From contig JAHHDV010000023.1 of NCBI GenBank assembly GCA_019739295.1, positions 1 through 49,004 of the forward strand: a stretch of 49,004 nt of DNA, read 5' to 3'. Both the position numbers and the translations under genes were made by a program. The DNA comes from Taibaiella sp. (GTDB taxonomy: Bacteria; Bacteroidota; Bacteroidia; Chitinophagales; Chitinophagaceae). Positions 1 to 9,887 of this stretch are shown in pieces; position 1 is the first letter of the stretch, and every line of letters begins with the position of its first letter. Under the pieces are notes generated by a model. The model worked only from the letters and a program-made list of their open reading frames with translations. It was not told where the DNA came from and searched no databases.

Positions 1-1
1 G

Positions 2-1287
2 GACCTCGGCGTGCAATTGGTACCGGAAGAGGCCGAACATCATTTCGATTTTGATTTGCTGGATGCTACCAAAATCATTCCGGAAGAGATTGTCCCGGTA
101 AAAATTATCGGTACACTTACACTCAACAGGAATCCTGATAATTTTTTTTGCCGAAACAGAGCAGGTTGCTTTTCATCCCGGACATATTGTGCCGGGCATT
201 GACTTTACCAATGATCCTTTACTGCAAGGCAGGCTGTTTTCCTATACGGATACCCAATTGTCAAGGCTGGGTAGCCCCAATTTTCACGAGATACCCATCA
301 ACCGGTCTGTCAATACGATTTATAACAACCAGCGTGAGGCACAGATGCGCATGCAGATCAATAAAGGTAAAGCGAGCTACAGTCCCAACAGTATAGGCGG
401 AGGATGTCCCCTATATGGCAAAAGCTGCAGCAGGCGGGTTTACCAGTTACAGTGAGAGCATTGACAGCCGGAAAATACGCGGTCGCAGCCAGAGTTTCCT
501 GGATCACTTCAGCCAGGCCATTTTATTTTACCGCAGCCAGAGCAAGGTAGAACAACAGCATATCAAAGAGGCATTCAGCTTTGAGCTGTCCAAATGTACC
601 CTTACCGGAATCCGCAAGCGAATGGTCAATACGCTGGCTTATGTCGACCTGCAGCTTGCCGCCTATGTAGCGGAAATGCTCGGTCTCCCGGCACCGGCCC
701 GGCCTGACCCTGTAATCAACGGTGCGGTACCGGCAGATGGAAAGCCTGAAGATTACATACCTGTTATCAGGGAACCTGAATTAGAACGTTCGGATGCCCT
801 AAGCATGCTCCATACAAGGAAAGACAGCATTCAGACCAGGTGTATAGCAGTGTTGATGACAGATGGCGTGGATGCAGCTTCATTCGGGCGGCTGAAGCTA
901 AAAATAGAAGATGCCGGGGGCCAGGTTAAGGTGATCGCACCCCGGTTAGGAATGATCAAAGCTGCAGATGGCAGTTCTATCCCGGTAGATATGAGCTTTT
1001 ACAATACCTCCAGTGTGCTGCACGATGCCTTATATCTATTGGGCGGAGAAGAGCATGTTATTGCTTTACTCAGCATTCCTGAAGCCATTGAATTTATCCA
1101 GGAACAATACGGGCATTGCAAAATACTGGGAGCAACACCGGAAGCTGCTGTGATTTTTACCTGGTTGAATAAAGAAATGGATGGAGGTATCATAGGCAAC
1201 GGCAATGTAGATGCATTTATAAAAGCCCTGGCACAGCACCGATTCTGGAACAGGACTCAAAAATTTCCGGATGAGAAAAAGAAATAA
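2..1287 (+). CDS. katE: Large-subunit (HPII-type) catalase, C-terminal part, two frameshifts
   Basis: This is the 3' part of a monofunctional haem catalase, which converts hydrogen peroxide to water and oxygen; the 5' end is outside the window. The visible part carries the catalase segment NPDNFF, then [16 protein letters not shown], then the tyrosine-bearing region [12 protein letters not shown] (proximal haem-ligand region), followed by GPNFHEIP-like sequence. About 150 further residues form the flavodoxin/DJ-1-like C-terminal domain ([13 protein letters not shown] onward) found only in large-subunit clade 2 catalases. The frame breaks at T8 (142-149) and C4 (408-411). Removing one base at each gives 427 continuous residues that follow the family without a gap, so these look like sequence errors. 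It heads a same-strand group of stress genes. The C-terminal 17 bases overlap the next gene. Confidence 0.93.
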
Positions 1288-1676
1288 GATAAGATGGATA
1301 CCCCTGGCTCAAGGCATATATTTCGGTATCACAGCCTTATGGCCGCTGATACATGTCGGCAGCTTTATGCGGGAGACCGGGTATAAAACAGATATCTGGA
1401 TGGTAAAAAACCGTATCTATTTTACTGCTGCCTTTAGTGATTATCCTGTTCAGTGCCGTTTCCAGGAGAAGGCCTATTCCTTTGTCCCATTCAGCCGCGG
1501 TGATCACGGGATCTGCCGGCTTAGCGGCCGTAGAGTTTATCTATTATTTCAATGGTACCTTGCCCCGGGTCTACCTGGCGGATGCTGTACTCCAATTCTT
1601 TTTTTTATTATGGTGGATAACCATTTTTATCCAAACCATCAGAACAAAATATAATACCCGTTACAATCAATTTTAA
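1271..1676 (+). CDS. Small integral membrane protein, one frameshift
   Basis: This is a predicted inner-membrane protein of about 134 residues with no family I can name. It has a basic N-terminus (MRKRNKIRW) and four hydrophobic stretches, around IYFGITALWPLIHV, VSILLLPLVIILFSAV, AAVITGSAGLAAVEFIYYF and VLQFFFLLWWITIFI, so four membrane helices are likely. The frame breaks at A6 (1405-1410). Deleting one A joins the two halves into an uninterrupted protein ending at the stop at 1676. Its start overlaps the end of the catalase gene by 17 bases and the next gene follows after 11 bases, which suggests cotranscription with the stress genes. Function unknown. Confidence 0.6.
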
Positions 1677-1687
1677 AAAAGAAAACC

Positions 1688-2188
1688 ATGAGCAAAGAAA
1701 ACCTGAAAAAAGAGGATGCTATCCATAAACTGAAAGACATGATCCATTCCATCGGTGTAGGTATGCTGTGTACGCATTCCGGGGACACAAAGCATGTCCA
1801 TGCAGTACCTATGAGCACCCAGGAAGTGGATGATGAGGGCAATATCTGGTTTGTATTCTCTTCGGAAAGTGAAAGCTTTCAATACCTGCAGACGGACAAT
1901 AGCGTTTGTCTTTTATATGCCGACCCCGGCAGTAACCAGTTTCTGAGCATTCATGGCGATACCGAAATCTTCACAGCACCGGGCCGGATAGATAAATACA
2001 GGGACCATATCGTCAAAAGCTGGTTCAGTAAAGACGATCCAAGCCTTTTAGTGCTGAAGGTGATCCCGGCAGAAGCGCATTACTGGGACACAAAATCGAA
2101 CAAGCTGGTCACATTCTTTAAAACCGCTATCAGTGGTATAACGGGCCAGGAAACGGACACTGGGCGTTGCGGCAACCTCGAAATCTGA
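1688..2188 (+). CDS. Pyridoxamine 5'-phosphate oxidase-fold general stress protein
   Basis: A 166-residue protein of the split-barrel flavin-binding family that includes general stress protein 26. The pattern starts with a helical N-terminus (KLKDMIHSIGVGMLCTHSGD), continues with the strand-rich core HAVPMSTQEVDDEGNIWFVFSSES, then VCLLYADPGSNQFLSIHGDTEI, and ends with EAHYWDTKSNKLVTFFKTA, a typical GSP26-like C-terminus. Family members bind FMN or FAD and are induced in stress; the substrate here is unknown. It sits 28 bases before a DJ-1/PfpI gene and just after catalase, which fits an oxidative or general stress role. Confidence 0.88.
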   Translation: MSKENLKKEDAIHKLKDMIHSIGVGMLCTHSGDTKHVHAVPMSTQEVDDEGNIWFVFSSESESFQYLQTDNSVCLLYADPGSNQFLSIHGDTEIFTAPGRIDKYRDHIVKSWFSKDDPSLLVLKVIPAEAHYWDTKSNKLVTFFKTAISGITGQETDTGRCGNLEI

Positions 2189-2216
2189 TTTTTTCATCTT
2201 ATAAAAAATAAAAATT

Positions 2217-2765
2217 ATGTCTAAAACTATTGCCATACTGGCTACCAACGGATTTGAAGAAAGTGAATTAAAATCCCCTAAAGAGCACCTGGAGCAGCAG
2301 GGATGGAAAGTGCATATTGTAAGCCCGGAGTCCGGCACCATCAGAGCCTGGGCAAAAAAAGACTGGGGTAAGGATTATCCCGTAGATAAAGAATTGACGG
2401 CTGCACATGCTTCGGATTATGATGCCCTGGTGATACCGGGCGGAGTCTTGAACCCGGATAAGTTAAGAGCGGATCAGCAGGCGCTGGATTTTGTCAGAGA
2501 TTTTTTCGAACAGCAGAAACCTGTAGCTGCTATCTGTCACGGTCCTCAGATACTTATCGACGCAGACCTGGTCAGAGACCGGAGAATGACTTCTGTTCCG
2601 AACATCAGCAAAGACCTCGTTAACGCCGGAGCATCCTGGACCAATGAAGCAGTGGTCGTAGATAACGGCCTGGTAACCAGCAGGACACCTGAAGACCTTC
2701 CTGTATTCAATGCGAAGCTGGTGGAGGAAATCAAAGAAGGTAAGCACAAAGACCAGCATGCCTAG
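2217..2765 (+). CDS. DJ-1/PfpI family protein (YhbO/PfpI-like)
   Basis: A 182-residue cytoplasmic protein of the DJ-1/PfpI superfamily. The nucleophile elbow AICHGPQ puts the reactive cysteine at about residue 107 followed by His108, and the conserved acidic residue lies in GFEESEL near residue 14. LVIPGGV and the C-terminal ELV-like helix complete the fold. Length fits the PfpI/YhbO subgroup, for which protease and protein or nucleotide deglycase activities have been reported; the exact activity cannot be told from sequence. It is the last gene of the + strand stress group and converges on the repair operon, whose last gene ends 61 bases away. Confidence 0.9.
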   Translation: MSKTIAILATNGFEESELKSPKEHLEQQGWKVHIVSPESGTIRAWAKKDWGKDYPVDKELTAAHASDYDALVIPGGVLNPDKLRADQQALDFVRDFFEQQKPVAAICHGPQILIDADLVRDRRMTSVPNISKDLVNAGASWTNEAVVVDNGLVTSRTPEDLPVFNAKLVEEIKEGKHKDQHA

Positions 2766-2826
2766 CGATCTGCCACAGGAAGCCTGAGCATAGGGAGATG
2801 CATCTTTCTGTGGTCCGATGAGCATG

Positions 2827-3486
2827 TCAGTCCGTACACCGGATATCAAAGATATTGTCTTCATCAATCGCATAGCAGACAGCAGGTTTGGGAAATGTCC
2901 GTGTGTCCAGTCCGGTGAACTTAGCAAAAGCCGGAAGAATAATCTGAGTTGCTGTAACCACATAGCAAGGGAAGCGCATTGTCCTCCTGGCAGGCATCAG
3001 CACGCTGATGCCGGGATGCACGTGGCCGCTGATCGTGTAGTGCTGTCCCGGAACGGCAGCATGGTGCCTGAAATGTATGCCGTCTATGATCAGTTCTTCA
3101 TATACCTCCCGGATACCCAATTCATTCAGCCGGGCGGTACTAAGGCGGTCATGGTTGCCCCTGACGAGCAGGAACCGGATATCCATGTGCTCTTCTGTAA
3201 AATTTCTGAAAAGGGCTACTTCCTTATTGGCACCTGCATGAATCAGGTCACCCACCACCAATACCCGGCAGGCATCAAAATATTTGACCAGTTGTGCTAA
3301 CCGTTCCAGGTCATCAACGCTTACCTGCCTGGGCAGGGCTATACCGCTCTTTCTGAAATGAGCGGCCTTACCCAGATGCAGATCAGACAGGATCAGCATC
3401 CTGTGTTTTTCCCAAAACATCGCCCGTTGGTTGGTAAGCGTAAAGTTTTCATCTGCAAAAGCAATGGTTTGTTCCTTGAGGGTCAT
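2827..3486 (-). CDS. pdeM: Ligase-associated DNA damage response endonuclease PdeM
   Basis: A 219-residue calcineurin-like metallophosphoesterase. All metal-binding motifs are present: SDLHLGK (about 34-40), GDLIH (79-83), GNHD (110-113) and GHVHPG (154-159). In the Pseudomonas putida cluster the homologue (MPE) is a manganese-dependent single-strand DNA endonuclease. It is the last gene of the four-gene repair operon. Its ATG overlaps the helicase stop by four bases (ATGA), a sign of translational coupling. Length and motif order match the family, with no frameshift. Confidence 0.92.
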   Translation of the reverse strand: MTLKEQTIAFADENFTLTNQRAMFWEKHRMLILSDLHLGKAAHFRKSGIALPRQVSVDDLERLAQLVKYFDACRVLVVGDLIHAGANKEVALFRNFTEEHMDIRFLLVRGNHDRLSTARLNELGIREVYEELIIDGIHFRHHAAVPGQHYTISGHVHPGISVLMPARRTMRFPCYVVTATQIILPAFAKFTGLDTRTFPKPAVCYAIDEDNIFDIRCTD

Positions 3487-5951
3487 TTCTTTTTCTTATG
3501 GGCTGCCTTCAGGCTTTGTTCCTGCATTTTCCGGATTCGCTTTGCCAGGTCTTCGCTGGATAGCGATTGGCGCAGGCTGTCTACTTTAATAGGAAAGCTC
3601 AAAGGTGTAAATCTTGTGGCAAATTTATATACTATTTTGCTGATGCTGATTCTTTCAAAAGCAGCTATAAGCCTGGGTTCTTCCAGCTGCTGGTTAAAGA
3701 CTTCTGTATAAGCCTGCCTTAAAAGGATATGCTGAGGTTCATACTCTTCCAGGACCCGGAAAATAAGGCCGGCCGAAGCCTGAAGTGATTTGTTATTCTT
3801 TTGCCTGCTGTAAGTATTCTGAATCACCATCCCGGAAATAACGGCAATATCCCTGAACTTGCGGCGGGCCATTTCTGTAGCGTTGATACTGTTGATGACA
3901 TCTTCCATCAAATTGTCCCGGCTTAGCACCGCCCGGAGCTCTGCTTCCGTAAGCCTGATTTCCGAATCCGAAAACAATTCAAAGCCATAGTCATTCATGG
4001 CCATTGAAAAAACTGATAGGATATAGGCGGCTGATGCGGAAAGCGATGAGGGCCGCCATCACCTCATGGATGAGCCTGCCTTCAAAAGGATACATAAACA
4101 GGTGATTACCTTCCCTTGTCCGGATCAGCTCTACCAGGAACTCATCCTCAGCCGGTATATGCGAATATTGGAGTTGTGTACTGAGCAGTGGCTGCAGGAA
4201 AGCCAGTTCCTTTTGCCGGATACCTGGCTTTACGGAAAGGGCCAGTTTTTTGGCGTAAAAAATGACTGAGGTTAGCGCTCAAAGGCAATCGTCCCCCCAG
4301 CCAGCTCGGGGTTATACCGGCCCCGGAAGAGGCCCGTACCAAAGCTGTCATTTCCTTCACGGTCACCAGCTCCAATACCCTGCCCGCCAATATAAATTTT
4401 GCGCCCTTTTGCAGCCTGGTGATGAAATACTCCTCCACCATACCGATATAGCCACCGGATACGAACTTCACCCGCATCATCGCATCACTTACGATTACCC
4501 CGATGTTCATCCTGTGCAGCATAGCAATACGCCGCTTCTCGACCAACAGCCTGCCATCCTCCTGCCTTGCTACCTTATGAAAATCTTCATAATGTTCACC
4601 TATAGAGCCGCCCTACCGTAATCAGGGCAATGCACTGCTGCCATTCCTCATCCGTGATCTCGCTGAAAGCAAAGGTGCCCTGCACCATATGCTTCATTGC
4701 TTCCGGCATAAAGCCGCCTCCCAGTGCAAGGGTTACCAGGAACTGTACCAGCACATCAAAGGTGAGCACCATCGGCTCCCGGCGTTCAATCGTATTGGTC
4801 TTCACCGCTTCTTTTAAAGCAGCAGCTTCTACCAGCTCCAGGGAATGTGTGGGTACGAAATAAATCCTGGAAACCTCATCAGGACTATGACCGCTGCGGC
4901 CGGCACGCTGCATAAAACGGGCCACCCCTTTACTCGATCCTACCTGTATAACAGTATCTACAGGCTTAAAATCCACGCCCAGGTCGAGCGAAGAGGTAGC
5001 AATAACAGCTTTGAGCCTGCCATCACTTAATGCCTCTTCTATCCAGTGCCGGATAGGCGCATCTATGGAGCTGTGGTGCAGCGCGATCTGCCCGGCAAAA
5101 TCCGGATGGGCATCCAGCAATAACTGGTACCATAATTCACTTTGACTCCGCGTATTGGTAAAAACGATAGCCGACCGGCTCTCCAGGATGACCGGTACTA
5201 CTTTTTGTACCAGGCCGGCACCTAAATGTCCTGCCCAGGGAAGCACTTCCACCCTGTCGGGGAAAACCGGGATGATGTCTATCCGTTTCTTTTCTTTCGC
5301 TACGATCCTGGTTTTCTTCTTGGCTGCAGGCAAAAGTACCTGCATGGCCTCATCCAGGTTACCGATAGTGGCAGTAATTCCCCATATCCTGGGAGCTTCA
5401 TACTGCCGTACCAGGTAAGCCAAAGCCAGCTCTACCATTACCCCTCTTTTTGTTCCCAGGAGTTCGTGCCATTCATCAATAACAATGCATTGCAGCGATC
5501 TGAAAAACCGGTCCCTGCCCTTTTGTGCCAGCAGCAGGTGTAAGCTTTCCGGGGTGAGCAGCAACACATCCGGCATCTGCCTGCTTTGCCTTTGTTTCGT
5601 TTTGATATCTGTATCGCCATGGCGGACTTCTACCACCCAGTCCAATCCGAGGTCATCTATAGCTTCCTGCATCGCCCTGGACAGATCTTTGGCCAGGGAG
5701 CGCAACGGTGTGACCCATATTAACTTGAGCCCGCTGCCGTATGCAGCGGGCCGGTTCATAAAATCAATGAGTACGGCAAGGAATACGGAAAATGTCTTCC
5801 CGAAACCGGTGGGTGCAATCACCATACCGCTGTAGGACCGGCTATATTGCTCCCAGGTCTTCCATTGAAAATCAAATGGGGCTATGCCCTGTTGCTGCAT
5901 CCAGGTAAGGATGACCTTCACGCCTTCACTTTGTTGAAATGTATGCTTCAA
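3483..5951 (-). CDS. Ligase-associated Lhr-like DEXH-box DNA helicase, three frameshifts
   Basis: An SF2 helicase of the Lhr-like, ligase-associated type. The N-terminal 450 residues are uninterrupted and hold APTGFGKT (Walker A), the DEWHEL box, GITATIG (motif III), TSSLDLGVDF (motif V) and QRAGRSGH (motif VI). The Lhr-core winged-helix and beta-barrel regions follow in two other frames. Frame breaks lie at the GC-rich CCG-CCC stretch (about 4608-4613), T6 (4246-4251) and A6 (4007-4012). Removing one base from each gives 821 residues, the usual family size, and ends in a lysine-rich tail. The gene is 3 bases from the ligase and overlaps pdeM. The frameshifts are most likely sequence errors, since the reading frame is otherwise intact. 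Confidence 0.9.
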
Positions 5952-5954
5952 TAT

Positions 5955-7535
5955 TTACCGGATTAACTTTTTGATGGTTTCGATATCGTCAATATCCTTT
6001 ACCGTCTTATCCCTGCGCCAGCGCACAATCCTCGGGAAACGCAGGGCCACACCGGATTTATGCCGGCCGCTCAGGCTGATGCCTTCGAACGCCAGCTCAA
6101 AAACCAGCTCCGGCTTTACGGTGCGTACCGGTCCGAACTGCTCCTGCGCATTGTTGCTGACAAACCTGCTCACTTCCTGTATCTCCTTATCGGTCAGGCC
6201 GGAATAGGCCTTGGCTATGGTAACCAATTCTTCCCCGTCTTTTACCGCAAAAGTATAGTCCGTATAATAGCCGCTGCGCCTGCCACTGCCTTTTTGCGCA
6301 TACACCAGTACCGCGTCCAGGGTCAGCGGGTCCACCTTCCACTTCCACCAGTCTCCTCTTTTCCGGCCACTATGGTAAGGGGAATCCCTGTGCTTGAGCA
6401 TAATACCTTCGCTGTTGATCTGCCTTGAACCTGCCCGGGCAGCAGCCAGCTCATCCCATTCTGTAAAATGAATAATGGGAGACAGGTATAGGGGTGCGTT
6501 GTTGTTTGCTTCGAAGAGCTGCTCCAATTTTTCTCTTCGTTCCGATAGCGGTCTTTCCCTCCAGTCGGTGCCTTCCCATTCGATGAGATCATAGGCAAAA
6601 ACGGCTACAGGCAGCTCTTCCAGTATTTTCCGGCTCAGGTTTTTGCGGTTCAGCCGCTTTTGCAGTGCCGAGAAGTTTTGAACAGCACCATTTTGATATA
6701 CCAATAGCTCACCGTCAATGACAAAATTACCCTTCCATTGCAGCAGGGCATCTCTTATTTCGGGAAACTGAGCTGTGACCAGTTCCTCGCCCCTGGACCA
6801 TATAAACACTTCTCCCTCCCGTCTGATCAGCTGGCCTCTTATGCCATCCCACTTGTATTCTGCCTGCCAGCCGGTCATATCCCCCAGATCAGCGATCTCC
6901 TTATCTAATGCGTAAGCCAGGCAGAACGGATAGGGTTTGGAGCGATGACTCTGCGTATACGCCCCACGGATCAGGGCTTCAAAGGAAACGTCCTCCCGCC
7001 TCCAGTCTCCCATCAGCGCGTGCGCTACTGTGCTGGGTTCCAGCTGATAATAAGCTGCAACAGCATTGATGAGGCTCTTGGCTGCAATACCCACCCTGAA
7101 GCTGCCTCCCAGGAGCTTGTTGAAGATGAAGCGCTCGGTATGCGGTAATTGCTGCCATACCTTGAATACATATTCTTTTTTTTCAGTCTCTGTCTTAAAT
7201 TCAAGTTCCGCGATCTGCCGCATCCATACTGCCAGCGGCTGCGCTTTGTATGTTTCCGGTTCCGGCAGGATCAGTGAAATGGTTTCACCCAGATCACCCA
7301 CTGCCGCATACGATTCCCGGAAGAGCCATTCGGGAATACCAGCCGCCTCTATAGCCCATTGCTTTAAGAGTGTGGTACTTACTTTGCGCTTGGGCCGCTT
7401 CCCTGTAAATAAAGCCAGGAACCACAGCTTGTCCGCATCGGGTGCCCCCGCCAGAAAAGCTGTTATCGCTTCAAGCTTTAACCCGGTCTTATTAGTGCTG
7501 TCCAAAGCCTGGATCAGTGATGCAAATTCTTTCAC
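5955..7535 (-). CDS. ATP-dependent DNA ligase of the ligase-associated repair cluster
   Basis: A 526-residue ATP-dependent DNA ligase. The N-terminal DNA-binding domain (about 1-190) is followed by the nucleotidyltransferase motif I EYKWDGIRG with the adenylated lysine near residue 228, motif III around FVIDGELLVY, motif IV EGIMLKHRDSPY and motif V KWKVD. The OB-fold domain carries RFPRIVRWRRDK (motif VI) near the C-terminus. These ligases are encoded with exonuclease, helicase and PdeM genes, as here, and are distinct from the NAD-dependent replicative LigA. Uninterrupted; 18 bases after the exonuclease gene and 3 bases before the helicase gene. Confidence 0.94.
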   Translation of the reverse strand: MKEFASLIQALDSTNKTGLKLEAITAFLAGAPDADKLWFLALFTGKRPKRKVSTTLLKQWAIEAAGIPEWLFRESYAAVGDLGETISLILPEPETYKAQPLAVWMRQIAELEFKTETEKKEYVFKVWQQLPHTERFIFNKLLGGSFRVGIAAKSLINAVAAYYQLEPSTVAHALMGDWRREDVSFEALIRGAYTQSHRSKPYPFCLAYALDKEIADLGDMTGWQAEYKWDGIRGQLIRREGEVFIWSRGEELVTAQFPEIRDALLQWKGNFVIDGELLVYQNGAVQNFSALQKRLNRKNLSRKILEELPVAVFAYDLIEWEGTDWRERPLSERREKLEQLFEANNNAPLYLSPIIHFTEWDELAAARAGSRQINSEGIMLKHRDSPYHSGRKRGDWWKWKVDPLTLDAVLVYAQKGSGRRSGYYTDYTFAVKDGEELVTIAKAYSGLTDKEIQEVSRFVSNNAQEQFGPVRTVKPELVFELAFEGISLSGRHKSGVALRFPRIVRWRRDKTVKDIDDIETIKKLIR

Positions 7536-7553
7536 GCTATGTATTTAAGTTTT

Positions 7554-8573
7554 TTAAGCCTGTTCTTCCATTTTCTCTTCTTCTTCACCAAAAACGGTTT
7601 TAACTGCTGTGGCAGGAATACCGATCTCGTTCAGGTATTTTTCAAAGACTGCCGTTTGCCCGTGCGTCACATACACCTGCCCGGCTCCGGTGCCTTTTAT
7701 TACTTCCAGCAGTCCCTGCCAGTCGGCATGGTCACTGATGGCAAAGCCTGCATCTGCAGCACGCCAACGCCTGGCTCCCCGTACCTGCATCCACCCGGAA
7801 CAAATGGCCTCTGCCCTGTTGGGTATCTTACGGATGAGATTCGTATCTACAAGGGAAGGCGGAACAATGACAATGCCCTTATCCAAAGGTTTAACACTTT
7901 CTCTGAAATCAACAGTATTATAAGCAGGAAGCGCTATGCCTGCTTCTTCATAAGCCTTGTTCAGCCTGGCTATGGAATAATGTACATTCAGCTGATCCAT
8001 ATTTTCCAAAGCTTTCATGATCCTCTGGGCTTTTCCCAAAGCATATCCTACCAAGACCGAGGTCTTGCCCACCTGCTGATTCTGCAACACCCAGTTCCTC
8101 AACTGCTGATACTGCATCTCCACCGAAGCCCAGTTGTAAATAGGCAGGGCAAAGGTACTTTCAGTAACAAACTCGTGGCACCTGATGACTTCCAGTGGAG
8201 CAGATAAACCGTCATTCTGAACTTTATAATCTCCCGAAACAACTGCTATTCTTCCCTGGTACTCTATTCTCACCTGTGCCGATCCGATAATGTGGCCGGC
8301 AGGATGCAAGGACACGGTTACACCATTGATATGAAGCTGCGCTCCATATTCCGTACTTTGTACACTGATCCCATCACCGAGCCTGGTCCGTAAAACCGGA
8401 GCTGTAAAATGATGGCAGAGGTAATGCTTCATTCCAGGCCGGGCATGGTCGCTGTGTCCATGTGTGATCACGGCCTTGTCTACCGGTAGCCAGGGATCAA
8501 TAAAAAACCTGCCGGGTATGCAATAAATACCTTCAGGTCTGAATTGTAACAACCGGCTTTGCACTTTATCCAT
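7554..8573 (-). CDS. Ligase-associated DNA exonuclease (metallo-beta-lactamase fold)
   Basis: A 339-residue metallo-beta-lactamase/beta-CASP-type nuclease of the SNM1-like, ligase-associated class. The zinc-binding motif HGHSDHARPG is at about residues 38-47. Later conserved elements are PAGHIIGSAQ, VVSGDYK with the metal-binding Asp, and ISDHADW near the C-terminus. It is the first gene of the repair operon, whose order is exonuclease, ligase, helicase, PdeM. The C-terminal tail EEEEKMEEQA is acidic. Uninterrupted and of normal length. Confidence 0.93.
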   Translation of the reverse strand: MDKVQSRLLQFRPEGIYCIPGRFFIDPWLPVDKAVITHGHSDHARPGMKHYLCHHFTAPVLRTRLGDGISVQSTEYGAQLHINGVTVSLHPAGHIIGSAQVRIEYQGRIAVVSGDYKVQNDGLSAPLEVIRCHEFVTESTFALPIYNWASVEMQYQQLRNWVLQNQQVGKTSVLVGYALGKAQRIMKALENMDQLNVHYSIARLNKAYEEAGIALPAYNTVDFRESVKPLDKGIVIVPPSLVDTNLIRKIPNRAEAICSGWMQVRGARRWRAADAGFAISDHADWQGLLEVIKGTGAGQVYVTHGQTAVFEKYLNEIGIPATAVKTVFGEEEEKMEEQA

Positions 8574-8675
8574 TGGCTAAAAGAAATGAAAAATTAAGCA
8601 AAAAATCTGATAGTTTCTGCCTTATTTGCTGCATACTTTCTCCATTTGCATCCTGCCGGACCATAGCCGCGTGAT

Positions 8676-8873
8676 TTATAATATTCTTTTATAACGATAA
8701 TGACCTTTTATATATTGATTCAGGAAAGATCCTTTCGAAAGTGCAGACCTCATGTCCAGGTACACCTGCCCGGGTACACCAAAATAGTGATACACCGTGC
8801 CGCTCTGATAAATTATAGCCAGCACTTCGCGGTCTTTTATATAAAAAAAATATTTTATTACGGATGACGGCAT
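8676..8873 (-). CDS. KTSC domain protein
   Basis: A 65-residue protein made of one KTSC domain. It shows the typical opening MPSSVIKYFFYIKDREVL, the central Y-x-Y-F-G-V-P segment (TVYHYFGVPGQV) and the closing SKGSFLNQYIKGHYRY. The start is set at MPSS because KTSC proteins usually begin there; an ATG three codons upstream (8882) is also possible. The molecular role of the domain is unknown; it is common as a stand-alone protein and on phage and plasmid proteins. It lies in the accessory stress-type block, transcribed toward the repair operon. Confidence 0.75.
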   Translation of the reverse strand: MPSSVIKYFFYIKDREVLAIIYQSGTVYHYFGVPGQVYLDMRSALSKGSFLNQYIKGHYRYKRIL

Positions 8874-9043
8874 ATACAGCATTAAAGCTTATCAGGGCTC
8901 AATCAAAGAGCAAGAGACCTGTAGTCAGAAAGCTCGATGTGAAGAAAAAAAAGAAAAAACCTTATAGATCAGTTGAAAGAGAGCCTGGTATGAAAGACAG
9001 GATTGATAATATCCTGCAGCATACAGGAAGGAACATTTTATAG
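8864..9043 (+). CDS. Possible small basic protein
   Basis: An open frame of 59 codons, MTAYTALKLIRAQSKSKR onward, with a run of eight basic residues (DVKKKKKKPYR) and many Lys and Arg overall. No family is recognised. Its first ten bases overlap the start of the oppositely oriented KTSC gene, which argues against it. The region up to 9052 holds no better gene. Reported only as a possibility. Confidence 0.22.
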   Translation: MTAYTALKLIRAQSKSKRPVVRKLDVKKKKKKPYRSVEREPGMKDRIDNILQHTGRNIL

Positions 9044-9052
9044 CATGCAAGA

Positions 9053-9331
9053 ATGAAGACAGCTGATCTTACCATCATTCAGAATAGTCCTGGAAAGGAA
9101 TATAAGTCAGAAGAAAATATTCCCGGAAAAGGCAACAACTTTAGAAAAGTGCTGAACACCATAATACAGACCTGTAACATATCGACAACTGATCACTTAT
9201 CATTTTATTTTTTCACAATAGTGAACCAGAATGGGAGCATTGCATATGTACATATTGTAAATTCTGAATGCTCCCAGTCCGCTTTCGGTCCACTTATTCA
9301 TAGTAGTACAGATGTATCAGGGCCTCAATAA
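9053..9331 (+). CDS. Hypothetical protein, 92 residues
   Basis: An open frame of 92 codons beginning MKTADLTIIQNSP. There is no signal peptide, membrane segment or motif that I recognise. A mixed composition with several internal hydrophobic stretches (HLSFYFFTIV, GSIAYVHIV) is compatible with a small folded protein. It starts just after the possible 8864-9043 frame and runs 7 bases into the end of the convergent lipoprotein gene. Coding status is uncertain. Confidence 0.25.
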   Translation: MKTADLTIIQNSPGKEYKSEENIPGKGNNFRKVLNTIIQTCNISTTDHLSFYFFTIVNQNGSIAYVHIVNSECSQSAFGPLIHSSTDVSGPQ

Positions 9332-9552
9332 GAACTGTTTGTCCTTACCGAAGTGTCCGATCCGGGTGTGTCGTTTACCTGAGGTGGATTTCCCGGAGAA
9401 TCGGTCTGTGGTGTGGGAGAAGGATCGGAAGGATAAGGAGCCGTATTTTCTATATTCCGCTCATTCCGGTTATAATTGTCACCTTCCCCGCAAGACATAG
9501 ATAATACAAGAAACAGGATCAGGATTCCGGTAATTAAAAATATTTTTTTCAT
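9325..9552 (-). CDS. Small proline/asparagine-rich lipoprotein
   Basis: A 75-residue predicted lipoprotein. Signal sequence MKKIFLITGILILFLVLSMSC ends in a lipobox with the lipidated Cys at residue 21. The mature part is about 54 residues, rich in Pro, Asn, Ser and Asp (PYPSDPSPTPQTDSPGNPP), and is probably unstructured. An AT-rich leader precedes the ATG. No family is recognised; it may be a flexible outer-membrane anchor or a lineage-specific envelope protein. Confidence 0.6.
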   Translation of the reverse strand: MKKIFLITGILILFLVLSMSCGEGDNYNRNERNIENTAPYPSDPSPTPQTDSPGNPPQVNDTPGSDTSVRTNSSY

Positions 9553-9887
9553 ATAAAAAAGATTTAATGATTTTCAGCCGGGCAGATAGCACAACTCCAT
9601 CTAATAGGACTGAACGGTAAAAAATTATATAAGCCTTCCATTTTTCTTTCATAAACCAAATAACCGTCTCGACACTAATATATTCAGCCGGGTAAGTAGC
9701 CGTTAAAATTATTTTTATCGAGACAGTCATCATTTGGTTCAGATCCAAAATGCTGTGTCTGCGATCGTAAGTATTATTCATTGATGGCTTTTTGTTGATG
9801 ATGCTATTCATTTTATAATACTGTATCACTGATCAGGGCATCCCGGTTTATGATAGAATTCCCCGGGGAGGAAGGATTTGTTACAGG
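9553..9887. other. Intergenic region without a supported gene
   Basis: This stretch separates the lipoprotein start from the end of the DUF892 gene. It is AT-rich. A minus-strand open frame (9479-9829) crosses it but overlaps the lipoprotein signal peptide in another frame and shows no recognisable feature. It presumably holds the lipoprotein promoter; no clear TAnnTTTG element is seen. Confidence 0.5.

Noticed and set aside
2818..3300. 160-codon + strand open frame
   Set aside because: It is the antisense of pdeM, whose metal motifs are complete.
9479..9829. 116-codon minus-strand open frame
   Set aside because: It overlaps the lipoprotein signal sequence in another frame and shows no motif or signal.
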